A stretch of DNA of 64,000 nt from assembly GCF_030848805.1 (NCBI RefSeq), contig NC_092368.1:10548122-10612121 (forward strand), given 5' to 3'. This stretch comes from Temnothorax longispinosus (lineage: Eukaryota > Arthropoda > Insecta > Hymenoptera > Formicidae). The first letter of the stretch is position 1, and each line of letters starts with the position of its first letter. Under the pieces are notes generated by a model. The model was not told where the DNA came from and ran no database searches. It saw nothing but the letters and a program-made list of their open reading frames with translations. The translations under genes were made by a program, and so were the position numbers. Shown here piece by piece: positions 1 to 11,942 of this stretch.

Positions 1-149
1 GTAGCCAAGGGTTTACTCTTTACAACGGTATACCACATTTTACTAAAATTATTTGTTTTGTTATTAAAAATTGGCACTGAAAAAATAGTGACGACTTTGC
101 CCCTACATTTAACAATATCTTATTGTTAATATAAAACAATTAGGGTCCC

Positions 150-1625
150 CCCGTAGCCCTCGGCGGGGGGACAGGTGGAGCGCAGAAAAGGAGGAAAAGA
201 GCGTCGGAAAAAGGTTTTATAAAGGAGAGGGAACGTGAAGAAAAAAAGGTAAGAGTGAAGCCGAAAGGAGGTGGAGTAAGTGGGGGCGAGGTGGAAAACA
301 AAGCAGGACGGCAGAAATCTGTTCGAGATGAGGAGGCCTGAGAGAGAGGTTAGGATGACGGTGTGCTTTGGCGATGGAGGAGGTGGCACCAGAAGCGAGA
401 GCGGCAGAAAAGACCGCGCGTCTTCGCAACGTGTGCGACGGATAAGCGGCAAGATCGAGAGATCGAAGGAAGGGATTGATAGAGCGAGGCGAACATGTAA
501 GAAACGCACGTGGCGGCAGTAAAGGCGAGCTGTGGGACGAAGCAAGCGATAGTAGAAAGTAAGCGGTGATTATTGAAAAAATTGTTTGCGGAAGGATTAA
601 AGGTAAAGATAGGCAGCAAAGATGAAGGAGAGAAACGGATGGCGGACTTGAAGAGGAGAGAAATGCAAGAGGGCACAGTGATGTGCTAAACAAAGGGAAT
701 AAATAATAACCTAAATTTTGTTTATAGATATTGCAAGAGGAAAGGAAAGGGAAAGATGGACGGAAAAATGGAGTGCAAAGGAACAATAATAATTGACAGG
801 AAAACGATAGAGATGATAGTGGAAGGGCGAGCAGCGAAAATGATGAAGGACTTTAAGGAGGAAATAAAAGAACTGAAAAGGAAGTAGAGAGGATGAAAAG
901 GAAGGTATACAGAATGGAGCAAAGTTCAGGTAAAAGGAAGAGGGACGAGAGTGAGGAGAGAAGGGATAAGGTATATAAGAGAAAATGGTGGTATGAAGAT
1001 TATGAAGGGAGCGATGATGAAAAAAGAAGGAAGAATGTGATAATTAGGGTCGAGAAGGAGAGATATGGGGAGGAAGTGATTCGAACTAATATAAGGTGAA
1101 GCAGTTACTTACAGAAGGACTTAAGGTGAAGGTGGAGGTGAAGGAGATGAACATGATAGGGCAGAGGGGAGATTGGATAACAATTCTGGTAAAGATAGAA
1201 AGTGAGGAGGATAAATAAAAAGTACTGGAAGCAAGGAGAAAAGAAGAAAGCAGAATGAAGGTGAAAATAGACGAAGACAAGTCGGTGGAGAAAAGGATCA
1301 AAGAAAGAAAGAAAAGGGAAAAGAGAGAGGAGGAAAGCGGGAGGACAAGGAGGTCGGCTGAGGACGAGATCGCGGAGAGGTTGGAGGAAAAACTATTGAT
1401 GGACACGGACGAGGACGAAGCGGACAAAGGCTAGGTTTCGAATGGGTTACGGGTATATGTAAAGGGTTGGGTACGTCCCTGTAAAACGCCATGTAAAATG
1501 TACGTGAGTAATGACTGAATGTATATTTGCAAAGGTTTTTGGGAATGTTTTCCTGAAAAAAAAAAAACGCCTTTCCAATCCCGGAAGGGAAGAGAAATAA
1601 AGATTGATTGAATGTAGTATAAAAC
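150..1625 (+). mobile_element. ORF1-only LINE derivative (half-LINE-like)
   Basis: The plus strand is strongly purine-rich from about 170 to 1435 and encodes broken pieces of a LINE ORF1 protein, followed by a 3' UTR-like stretch. That stretch (about 1455-1620) resembles the 3' UTR of the LINE at 56.1-62.0 kb: both contain TTGGGTACGT and then an AAAACGC motif. No endonuclease or reverse transcriptase lies between ORF1 and this tail. AATAAA occurs near 1598. I infer an internally deleted, trans-mobilised copy. Its left edge (GC-rich, near 150) is approximate and no target duplication was found. Confidence 0.5.
893..1435 (+). pseudogene. LINE ORF1 protein remnant
   Basis: Highly charged Lys/Glu/Arg-rich coding remnant. 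It contains RMEQSSGKRKRDESEE, then KKRRKNVIIRVEKE-like residues, then (after a stop near 1097) EGLKVKVEVKEMNMIG and IDEDKSVEKRIKER. The same order occurs on the minus strand at 13.3-13.9 kb (RMEQSGGKTKREE, RNVILRVEEEK, EGLKVRVTVREV, HEDKSVERRDRER), so this is a real repeated protein. In LINE ORF1 proteins a coiled coil is followed by an RRM-like fold that binds the element RNA; coiled-coil-like sequence lies just upstream (about 780-900). At least two in-frame stops (near 1097 and 1217) disable it. Confidence 0.6.
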
Positions 1626-1639
1626 AATTATATTTTCAG

Positions 1640-2524
1640 TGACTATCATTATCAGTGTTTTTTAGAATAGCATTTTTTAAAACTGTAACCACGAGAACGT
1701 TATTCAATCAACTTTACATTTGACACAAATGTTTGTCATAATTATCTGCATCGGTTCATAGAGACTTTTCGCAGATTTCAATAAATAACTATTATTTATT
1801 TTTATTTTACGAGCACGAATTTTTCAGTAAAGAGATTAAATTTAACTTTATATTACTCTCATTTTGCAAAATATTGTTTTTTTTCTTCAAAATCCACTCC
1901 GTGAACCAATAATTATAAACCTAATGAATAAAAAAATTTATCATACTGATTTCAGATCACTTATAAGGCTAGGATGGTTACTGTTGAAGTGTGATTCTTT
2001 TGCAGAACAGGGGGTTTGATTGTGTATCTTGAAACGAGGTGAAAATATTGCGCTCACAAAGCTCTTCTTATGAGGATGCTTGTATTTTATTTGATGCATA
2101 ATTATTAATATTTATTAGTGGCTTCCTCATAAAAGAAGCTTTATGAGCGAAATAAAATAAGAGCAATGATAACAATCTTTATGATAAGGAAGCAATGTGC
2201 AAGTTTCTAATTTGCATACTTTTTTTAAATTTAATTTTTTTATGAATTGATAGAGGATTAGCTTAGTAGTACAAGTGGGGTTTTACAATCGACGTAATGT
2301 CAAATCGATGTTGACTTTGGGGTTCAGACTACATGGTCCATATATGGACTTTGCATATGGATCTTTAATCGCGTATAAAGCTGAGTCTAATCAACTAAAT
2401 CTTAACGAATTATAAATAAAATAGGGATAGAAAAGACTAAAGAATATAATAGAATTATAAATAACTCGATATCTCAAATTTGGCGAAAGTTAGAGCAGCC
2501 ACGGACATTTCTCAAAAAATTCAA
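1640..2524. other. AT-rich interval with a small foldback
   Basis: No coding signal. A short inverted pair sits at about 2051-2077 and 2123-2149 (CTCTTCTTATGAGGA against TTCCTCATAAAAGAAG), giving a roughly 100-bp foldback. About 2335-2470 resembles the AT-rich dispersed repeat seen again at 3.58-3.72, 3.88-3.98 and 8.05-8.2 kb. Confidence 0.45.
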
Positions 2525-3105
2525 AATTTTATAAAGAAAGAACCCTTTTACCGATTATCGCCAAATTCAATACCTTCCTTAAAAATGATATTCTATCCAT
2601 CAAATAACTTACACATTTTTTAAGCAAAAATCGATAATCCCTTCACTGATCCTCGCCAATTTCAATAACAATCTCTCTTTAATGATACTCTATCCATCAA
2701 ATAACTTAGGGTAGACCGAGGTAAATTGGATCAATATAAGTTTCAAGACAGTTTTTGTTAGTGTTTTGTTTCAAACAAGCAGTTTTATCGTGCTAATTAC
2801 TAATTACCAATTAACACGAAACAGCTCGTTTGAAACAAAATACTAACGAAAACTGTCTTAATACTTATATTGATCCAATTCGCCCGATTAGCCTCGGTCT
2901 ACCCTATACATTTTTTAGGCAGAAATCGGTAATCTTTTCACCGATCCTCGCCAAATTTAAAACAACCTTCCTTTAATGATACTCTATATAAGATTACATG
3001 TATAACTTACACACTTTTTAGGCAAAAATCGGTAACCTCTTAACCGATCCTTGCCAAATTCAACACCAATCTACCTTTAATGATACTCTATCCATAAAAA
3101 AAACT
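2525..3105. repeat. Degenerate tandem array, unit about 110 bp
   Basis: About four head-to-tail units share the order TTACACATTTTTTAGGCA, AATCGGTAATC, CCGATCCTCGCCAAATT and TTTAATGATACTCTATCC. One unit is interrupted by the MITE at 2709-2904. Non-coding and diverged, so probably an old expansion of part of a dispersed AT-rich element. Confidence 0.7.
2709..2904. mobile_element. 196-bp TA-flanked MITE with near full-length inverted arms
   Basis: The ends GGGTAGACCGAGG and CCTCGGTCTACCC are perfect inverted repeats. The inversion continues inward (TTGGATCAATATAAG, GACAGTTTT, TTTGTTTCAAAC), so the element folds into one hairpin. TA flanks both ends (2707-2708 and 2905-2906). Neighbouring tandem units show the uninterrupted target AACTTACACATTTTTTA, so an empty site is visible. 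TA duplication suggests mobilisation by a Tc1/mariner-type transposase; no coding capacity. Confidence 0.85.
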
Positions 3106-3984
3106 GTTTATAATAAAATAATACAGGGTGTCTCAGGTTTTACCCGACAAACTGCGGGGACATATTCTACAAGTAAATAATATGTGAAAGCAGCAACTTA
3201 TCCTACATATAACATATTTCATTTAAAACTGATCGACCGCGAGCAATTAATGACGTCACTTCGGCAAATCGAGCAATAATACGATTCTTATTTATGAATC
3301 GTCTCATTAACTCGTAGAGAAAGAATTGATTTCGTTTTCAAAAAATCGGTCCATTAATAAGCAATTAGTACATCAACAATTACAAATGTTTCTATATTAA
3401 AAAAAATTGTGCAAATTAGAAATTTGCACGTGGTTTCCTCATAAAGGAAGCTTTAACTTCTGCAAATTTGAAGATATCGATCTATTTCTAATTTTATTAT
3501 ATTTTTCAGTCTTTTCTACCCTTATTTCATATATAATTCTTTTAAATTCGGTTAATTAGACTTAATTAGACTTAATTATGGACCTTTGATCGCGTATAAA
3601 GCTGGGTCTAATCAAGTAAATCTTAAATAATTATATATGAAATAGGGGTAGAAAAGACTGAAAAATATAATAAAATTAGAAATAGATCGATATCTCCAAA
3701 TTTGCGGAAGTTAAAGCATAAACGAACATTTCTATAAAAACTCAAAATTTTATTAAAAAAGAACCGCATTACCGATCATTGCCAAATTCAATCCCAACCT
3801 TCCTTACATAATACTCTATCGATTAAAAAATATAATTCTTTTAAATTCGGTTAATTAGACTTAGCTTTATATGCGATCAAAATTATGGACCTTTGATCGC
3901 GTATAAAGCTGGGTCTAATCAACTAAATCTTAAAAAATTATATATGAAATAGGAATAGAAAAGACTGAAAAATATAATAAAATT
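3106..3984. repeat. AT-rich dispersed repeat with palindromic segments
   Basis: Contains palindromes such as GTGCAAATTAGAAATTTGCAC-like at about 3411. It also carries two copies of a foldback in which a TTAGACTTAGCTTTATATGCG-type half faces CGCGTATAAAGCTGGGTCTAA (about 3580-3620 and 3844-3935). The stretch TAGAAAAGACTGAAAAATATAATAAAATT recurs at about 3650 and 3955. The second copy is cut at 3984 and resumes at 8047. No coding signal. Confidence 0.6.
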
Positions 3985-4252
3985 AGTGTTAGCGAATGTG
4001 AGATCCGGGCATAACTCCGGTTCGCTAATTGGCCGGGTCGACCCCGACAGGGATCCGACGTGCGATAAAATCAGACATTTGTGTGATGGAACAATGCACA
4101 AACTTTATTTCGTCAGTTTTCAGTTACAGTTATGGGGAACGCGCCCTTGTGTGAGCGCGTCACTATGCGCGCACGTGATCTGCTTATGGCGTGGCGCACT
4201 AATTATTCGCGACGCGAATATGTTCTGCCGATCGCGAGGCGATGGCAATTCG

Positions 4253-4409
4253 GGGTGCGTTTCGATATTCACTGTAAGTACTGACGATATGACGTCATTG
4301 AGTAGAACTGCAGGAGCGTTTCTATATTGCTGCTGTTACTTTCAAGCTGGAATAACGGAACGACGACCACAGTACTGCCAGTACTGCCAGTGAATGTCGA
4401 AACGCACCC
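4253..4409. mobile_element. 157-bp MITE with GGGTGCGTTTCG ends
   Basis: Left end GGGTGCGTTTCGATATTCAC and right end GTGAATGTCGAAACGCACCC are inverted repeats of about 20 bp with one mismatch, followed inward by repeated CAGTACTG blocks. A diverged second copy is near 6480-6605, and a shorter relative with GCCGCTTTCCGATATTC ends is at 43243-43340. Non-coding. The ends do not identify the superfamily; CACTA-like is possible because of the TTCACTG...CAGTACTG context. Confidence 0.7.
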
Positions 4410-4584
4410 GTATACGAAAGAAATATAACCTATCTTAACCTATCTTAGACACGACGTGACACGACGATAAGAGCACCTATTCTAAATATATAAAAAAGAA
4501 TCTTGTACTTAAACAATAATGTTGCAAAAGTCATGTCTATAAAATAAATAACAGTTTTCAGATTTATAAAAATATCGAAATTAT

Positions 4585-5554
4585 TTATTGTTGAGGATAG
4601 AAACCAAATTCCGTTGCGAGAGAGAAATTGTTGGGCGCCGTATCTTTGCCAACGGCCCTGATCGCGAAGTGAGGCGAAAAGAAAGGGCCATTACCGAGAT
4701 ATCGAACACGGCCCTGCCATGGAGCGTCGCCCAATAATCCTTCGTTCCCGTTCAATTTGTGCGAACTCATGCGAGTCATGCGTACGCGTTTACGCGCTTT
4801 CGTGCAATACGCGACGCGGTTCGATCACGGATCGATATGATTCGTCCTCCCTGTAATGCACCCGGCTCCCCCGCCGAGCCACCCTCATGCCGGAACACGA
4901 CCGTCCGCCGGCAGGCAGAATAGTAGTAGCACTCGCGCCGAAAAGTCGAAAACCGTTCGCCGCGATCCGCACTCTCGATCGATTGCCGCGCGAGACGGAG
5001 GTCATACGCTCCACCAGCCGTCTTCAACGGGGAAGTGGACGACCTCAGTGAGCGAGAACGCGATTCTCCTCACCGACTTGGTGCACAAAAGGCTTAACTT
5101 CTGTGCGAGACTCGTCGCTCTCGGAGCCGTCCCCCAGCGAAACGTTAAAAGCGTCGCACGTGATACTCCACTTAGTGAGATCACGCATCGCACACTGTAT
5201 CGTTAAAAGCGTCGCACGTGATACTCCGCTTAGTGAGATCACGCATCGCACACTATCGTTAAAGGACAACTGTGCTTAATTGTGCTGTGATTAAAGATAT
5301 TAACCAAAGAAACGGCGGTAATTATTTGCAAACTTCTCGCCGGTCAGAGATACGCTTCGCGCCCTTGTCAGGGCGCAATCCGGCAAACCTTCGTGTCCCA
5401 AGGCTCCCTTGGCCGAGCACGAAACATTTTGTCTTTATTATTATATTAATTATATTAATTTAGTAGTAGTAGTAGTAATCTTTTCGGGCTTTTTCCGCAT
5501 TTTCGTAACTAACGATTATTGTATATTTCTCGTTGTTGCCTTCCAGGTCCACAA
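4585..5554. repeat. GC-rich LTR-like block with a PBS-like site
   Basis: Part of the composite insertion. GTTGGGCGCC at 4630-4639 is the reverse complement of the GGCGCCCAAC motif found in the LTR-like units at 15.7 and 36.2 kb, and could be a tRNA-Lys-type primer site of a minus-strand element. Short open frames here are not convincing proteins. The block grades into AT-rich sequence after about 5420. Confidence 0.4.
5143..5256. repeat. 58-bp tandem duplication
   Basis: Two units beginning CGTTAAAAGCGTCGCACGTG start at 5143 and 5201, and a third start (CGTTAAAG) follows near 5257. The units differ by one substitution and a 2-bp indel, so the duplication is fairly recent. Confidence 0.85.
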
Positions 5555-6407
5555 GGACCAAACCTATTTGAACCTGGCACCCGACTTCCAAAAAATTAAT
5601 TTTTTTACAGAAAACGTTAGCATTTTGTTTGTAGTTGTTTGTAGTAACAAAAATTTCGTTTGTAGTTTAATACATTAAAAATGATAAAAATTAAAAAAAT
5701 TACTCGCACCCCACTTTGAGATATCTCAAATCCGTTTGCGCCATCTTCTTTAGAATCATTTGTAGTTGTTTGCAGTGCTTTTCTTTTTGTTTATAGTTGC
5801 ACCATTCAAACGTTATTATATTTTTGCAATAAACAAAAAGAGTAACTTTGCCAATTTTGGAGATATCTCAAATCCGCTTGCGCCATCTTCTTCAGAATCA
5901 TTTGTAGTGCTTTTCTTTTTATTGTTTATAGTTGCACCATTCAAAAGTTATTATATTTTTGCAATAAACAAAAAGAGTAACTTTACCAATTTTGGAGATA
6001 TCTCAAATATAATAACTTTTAACAGTGCAACTACAAACGAAAAGAAAAGCACTACAAACAACTACAAACGATTCCGAAGAAGATGGCGCAAGCGAATTTG
6101 AGATATCTTCAAAGTTGGCAAAGTTACACTTTTTGTTTATTGCAAAAATATAATAACTTTTGAATGGTGCAACTATAAACAAAAAGAAAAGCACTACAAA
6201 TAATTTTGAAGAAGATGGCGCAAGCTGATTTAAGATATCTCAAAGTGGGGTGCGAGTAATTTTTTAAATGTTTATAATTTTTAATGTATTAAACTACAAA
6301 CGAAATTTTTGTTACTACAAACAACTACAAACCAAATGCTAACGTTTTTCGTAAAAAAATTAATTTTTCGAAAGTCGAGTGCAAGGTTCACATAGGTAAG
6401 GACCAAT
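5555..6407. mobile_element. 850-bp foldback element with internal subrepeats
   Basis: The outer ends are inverted (GGACCAAACCTATTTGAACC on the left; GGTTCACATAGGTAAGGACC on the right), and the inversion continues through AAAAAATTAATTTTT, CGTTAGCATTTTG, ACTACAAACGAAATTTTTG and CTCGCACCCCACTTTGAGATA to the centre. A roughly 130-bp unit (TTTGTAGTGCTTTTCTTTTT ... GCAATAAACAAAAAGAGTAA ... GCCATCTTCTT) is repeated about three times in the arms. No coding capacity. Typical of Foldback-type elements. Confidence 0.75.
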
Positions 6408-6479
6408 TTTTTCAAAGGTGCCGCCATAGCCGTCATGTTCTTATTGCGAATGCCTCACCTCGCAAGCCGCAGTAATGAA

Positions 6480-6640
6480 AGTAGGGAGTGACGACAAAAT
6501 TTATGACGTCACATGAACACGAAAACGCTTTGACAGCTTACTGCCGCGTATATTGGAACGGATTTACAGTGCTGCCAGTACTGCGAGTGAATAGCGAAAC
6601 GCACCTTCGGAAGCGCACGGTCTGCATACACTTCACGAAA
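6480..6640. repeat. Second, truncated copy of the 4.25-kb MITE
   Basis: Contains ATGACGTCA, TGGAACGGA, CAGTGCTGCCAGTACTG and GTGAATAGCGAAACGCACC in the same order as the right half of the 4253-4409 element. The left terminal repeat is not recognisable, so the copy is truncated or diverged. Confidence 0.5.
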
Positions 6641-8046
<1,406 letters not shown>

Positions 8047-9007
8047 AATTAGAAATAGATCGATATCTCCAAATTTGCGGAAGTTAAAGCATAAACAAAC
8101 ATTTCTGCAAAAATTCAAAATTTTTTTAAAAAGAGAACCCCTTGATTATTAGCAATTTTTATTAATTCTATTATATTCTTCAGTTTTTTTCTACCCCTAT
8201 TTCATATATAATTCGTTAAGATTTGGTTGATTAGTTCTGGAGTTATAAAAATTTCGGTAAATTTGGCACATACACACATACATACAGACATTTTTTAAAA
8301 TTGCAATTTTTTGACGTTTTAGAACATTCTGAACACATTCAGAAAAACAAAAAAAAAAATTTTTAACGAAAACAAAGCTTCCTCTATGAGAAAGCAAAAT
8401 TAAGCTCGATATCTAAAAATTTGCGGAAATTAGAGTAATCATGTAGATTTTTTTTAGATAGAAATCGGTAATTCCTTTATTATTAGCAATTTTTCTAATT
8501 TTATTATATTTTTCAATTTTTTCTGCCCCTATTTCATTATAATTTTTTAAGATTTGGTTAATCAGTTCTTGAGTTATAGAAATTTCGGTAAATTTGACAC
8601 ATACATACACACATACGGACATTTTTTTAAATTGCAATTTTTCGACGTTTTAGAACATTCTGAACACATTGGCATCGAAAACTAAAAGAACAATTTTTTC
8701 TTCGATCTTTTCTACCCCTATTTCATGTATAATTCTTTAAAATTTGGTTGATTAGACCTACCTTTATATACGATCAAAGGTCCATATACGTTTATAAAAA
8801 CAAAGCTTCCTCTATGAGAAAGCAATACAAAACTAAACTACTAGATTTTGACAAATAAAATCATAGATACACTAGTGAATTTTCTTACTTTTGTAATTTT
8901 CACCTCGTTTCAAGATACGCAATCTCCAGAATTGATATGGACAAAATGATGCTAATATGTATCATAAAATCTAAAATTTTATATAAAAACATTTGATAAA
9001 TATTTAC
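8047..9007. repeat. Continuation of the AT-rich dispersed repeat
   Basis: Begins with AATTAGAAATAGATCGATATC, completing the unit cut at 3984. Related sub-units recur near 8400-8560 and 8640-8800 (TTTCTACCCCTATTTCAT, GGTTGATTAGACC, TTTATATACGATCAAAGG). The open frames here are low-complexity shadows. No gene seen. Confidence 0.6.
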
Positions 9008-10107
9008 CTTTACACAACCCCGCCAATGACCTTGACTTTGACATATATTGTCAAGGTCACCCTCCTGAGTAACCTTCAGAAGGTTTTAGCCGTCGCTCGT
9101 TTTTTATTAAAAAGTTATTTACAAAAAAAGTTTGGGGGGATAGAAGTACACATGTAAGCGGGACAGCAAAATATCCATTTGCATATCACTTAGCTTTTAA
9201 TGATGAATATATCCTATATAATATATCAAAGTACTGCAAAGCCGTTTTTTGCAATATGGTTCAATAATAATGTGGAAAATCACGTGAATTTTAATGAAAA
9301 ATAATTATTTCGGTGTAAAACAAACGTTATCCGACCTGTGCGCAATATTAGATAACTTTGCGCATCAATAAAAAAATCAGCGTTCGTCGTACGAAAAAAA
9401 TACAAAGGTTCTTTTTTATTGCAAATTTTGTCCACAACAAGATGCATACGATAAAATTTGTCTCAAATAAATTCTAAGGCTTGAAAACAGCGAAAAACTA
9501 AGACTATTACAAAAAATCAAAATTTTTTGCTTACGTAGCTACAAACTAAAGAAAAAGAGTCTAAAAAATCGGTTGCATCATAAAAAGTATTTTTTGTAGT
9601 TCTCAGATGATGTGTGATTTTTTGGGATTTTTAATTTTATTTTAAATGGGAAAAAATTACCGGCGCAACATAAAAAAAACGATGAAATCGAGAGTTTTCG
9701 GGATCCGAGTCTCAGACTTTGACGGCGCGTTCAAGTTAAACGACTGACTTGACGATAAATGTTGTTCAGATCATTATTGTAGATAATTTTACGCTCTACA
9801 AAAAAGGTACGTATAGTTAGTTACCCTATCTTGCTTAGTTTTTGAGATATTTGAGAAGAAATAAAAAAAATCGCGTTTTTTGTTAATAATATTGTTAATA
9901 ACTTTTTATTGCGCGTTAATTTTGCGAAGCAAAATAAATCTCACTTATAGCACCTCAAATCAAAGCGATTCATAGTGGTTGCAACTTGGGAAGATTAATT
10001 GGAAGGTTCGATGTCTAATATGACTAGCCTACTTCTGAAGGTTACTCAGGAGGGTGACCTTGACAACATATGTCAAGGTCAAAGTTATTGGCGGGGGCTG
10101 TGTAAAA
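9008..10107. mobile_element. 1.1-kb non-autonomous DNA transposon with about 80-bp TIRs
   Basis: The left end (CTTTACACAACCCCGCC, then TGACCTTGACTTTGACATAT, TGTCAAGGTCACCCTCCTGA, GTAACCTTCAGAAGG) is matched in reverse complement by the right end near 10020-10107. The 12-bp string ATAAATATTTAC lies on both sides (8996-9007 and 10108-10119) and is the likely target duplication, or a shorter duplication extended by chance. The interior is AT-rich and non-coding. The transposase family is unknown; the duplication length would suit hAT- or Mutator-type elements. Confidence 0.75.
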
Positions 10108-10119
10108 ATAAATATTTAC

Positions 10120-10620
10120 AAAATATTTTTTTTAATGTACGTAACATACAAAACAAGTAGACATATGTAACAAAAAGATCATACTCCTATTAATTTATAA
10201 CTTTTTACAACTTCCTAAATTTTTCCTAATTTTTACTTCTGTCAGGGTACTGTAACCCGTTAAATTGTTGAAACCTATCACAAAAACCGTTACTCTTTGA
10301 GAGGCCCCTGCCATTGCAATAGCGCACATTTTATGAATAAGAATATTCCTAATATTCAAATATTAAATATTAGGAATCGGAATTAGAAATAATGATTAAT
10401 TAAACGTAATAACACAATGGAAAAGAATAAAATATAACATATTCCTACATTTACATATTCGAATATTTGATATTTATTACAGAAATATTTTTACATTTAT
10501 ATATCCTAATATTAAATATATACTCTTATTCCTAATATATGTTCTATTGTGCACAGGACCTTATAATTTAATAATTTAAAGTTATAAGTCTATTATAAGG
10601 GACATTTAGGAGTGTAACCG
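10120..10620. other. AT-rich interval, no gene seen
   Basis: A/T-rich sequence with short palindromes built on AATATT. Nothing codes and no terminal repeats were recognised. Confidence 0.6.
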
Positions 10621-11345
10621 CTCACTAAGTGGCTAGGGAGCAATCGAATGTAATTGGTTCTTACCTTTAGATCCAACCAATCACGCGCTCTTGAATGCAC
10701 TCATAGATACGATAAATAATCGTAAAAATATAAATGGAAAACTATAATGCACTCTGGTGTTACACTAAAAAACTAAACTGCGTTCCAACAAGCATTTTAC
10801 ACGGTGTAGCACAATGTAACACAGTGTTCGAGAGCACGCGGTTGCGCGAGATAGCGCGAGGTAACGAGACGACCACAAAAGCAAGGAGAGAGGCAGCAAG
10901 TACAAAAAATTAATAAAGTTTATAATGTTCCAAAAATCAGATATATACAGTTATTTACAGATGAAGAGCCGTGAGCGCGCACAGACTTGAGCACGGCAAA
11001 AGCGGCGAGCGATTAAGCTAAATGCGGATGGCGAAGCGAAAAGCGGTTTAAGCGGTATAAAGCGGTGTACTAGCGGTGATCTACGAACGAGAATCGATCC
11101 CGCACCGAGGCGGCGGTCGTTTTATCACCTGCGAGGCGAAACTCCCTCCAGACAAATTTCTCCGAATTTCGGGAGGGTGATTGGCCGTCGGAGCCCTACG
11201 TCATCGTGCTGACGTCACTGTTCGCACGTGACGATCTGCGGATCGTTACTCGTTTGCGCTCGCTTTTGTTTATAGCATGGACTTTTCTATTGTGTAGCTT
11301 GACTTTGTTTGTTCACTCGGTCAGCTGTGGCAATGTTTTGCTAGC
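10621..11345. repeat. GC-richer LTR-like block
   Basis: Abrupt rise in GC, with repeated GCGGT/AGCGG motifs (about 10995-11080), ACGTCA-containing palindromes (CGTCATCGTGCTGACGTCA) and AATAAAG near 10912. It resembles the promoter-proximal parts of the other LTR-like units here, but I found no TG...CA boundaries or target duplication. Confidence 0.3.
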
Positions 11346-11603
11346 GATTAGCGAACTTTCTGGAATATGAGCGAAAGAAAGATCCATGCTATGCTGACAA
11401 CTTTAATATTGAGGAGGCGATTTGCAATGCGGTTAAAACGACACGGTGGAAATTGAATTTCGTCGACCGCCCTCCCTGCATGCATACGTGTTGCGAGCAA
11501 TTTATAACATTTGGCCTTATGCCTTGAATTGCTGTAAAGGCGCGATTTTCCGTACCGAACCGCACGATCTCGAACACACAGCGTGTCCTTGCTGAAAAGC
11601 ACC

Positions 11604-11942
11604 CAGTGCAAGTTTGACCACAATCGAGTGCATACGTATTTTTCTGTGCCAGTATTTGTAAACGAAATTTTGCTGTGCGGTCGAAATGGATCGAGATGTT
11701 TTAACCGAGCAAAGAGCCAACATCAAATTTTTCGTGAAACTCAATAAAAGCATTCGCCGGATTCAGCTCCGTGTGATTTTTTTTGTTCCCTAAAGTTAAA
11801 ATAATTATGCGGGGTGAACATTTTGGGGATGTGGAGAGCATTAAACATCTCACTCCATTTTGACCGCGCAAAAAACTCCTTCACAAATTACAAATACTGG
11901 CACAAAAATACGTATGCACTCATTGTGACTAAACTTGCACTG
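11604..11942 (+). mobile_element. Internally deleted mariner element
   Basis: Inverted ends: CAGTGCAAGTTTGACCACAA at 11604 and TTGTGACTAAACTTGCACTG ending at 11942, extending inward through GAGTGCATACGTATTTTT and GCCAGTATTTGTAA. About 340 bp remain of an expected 1.2-1.3 kb. Clear TA flanks were not seen, so the exact ends may be a few bases off. Confidence 0.65.
11686..11860 (+). pseudogene. mariner transposase, N- and C-terminal remnants
   Basis: The frame opens MDRDVLTEQRANIKFFVKLN, with the residue pattern of mariner transposase N-termini (EQR..IKF.VKL.KS). After about 30 codons it jumps to PKVKIIMRGEHFGDVESIK, which resembles the C-terminal tail (FPKLK...G.RF...E.I). The catalytic DD34D core is absent. 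Internal deletions of this kind are common in mariner families and such copies can only be moved in trans. Confidence 0.6.

Noticed and set aside
4420..4445. AACCTATCTTAACCTATC as possible telomeric repeat
   Set aside because: Only two diverged units; not the TTAGG insect repeat and not extended.
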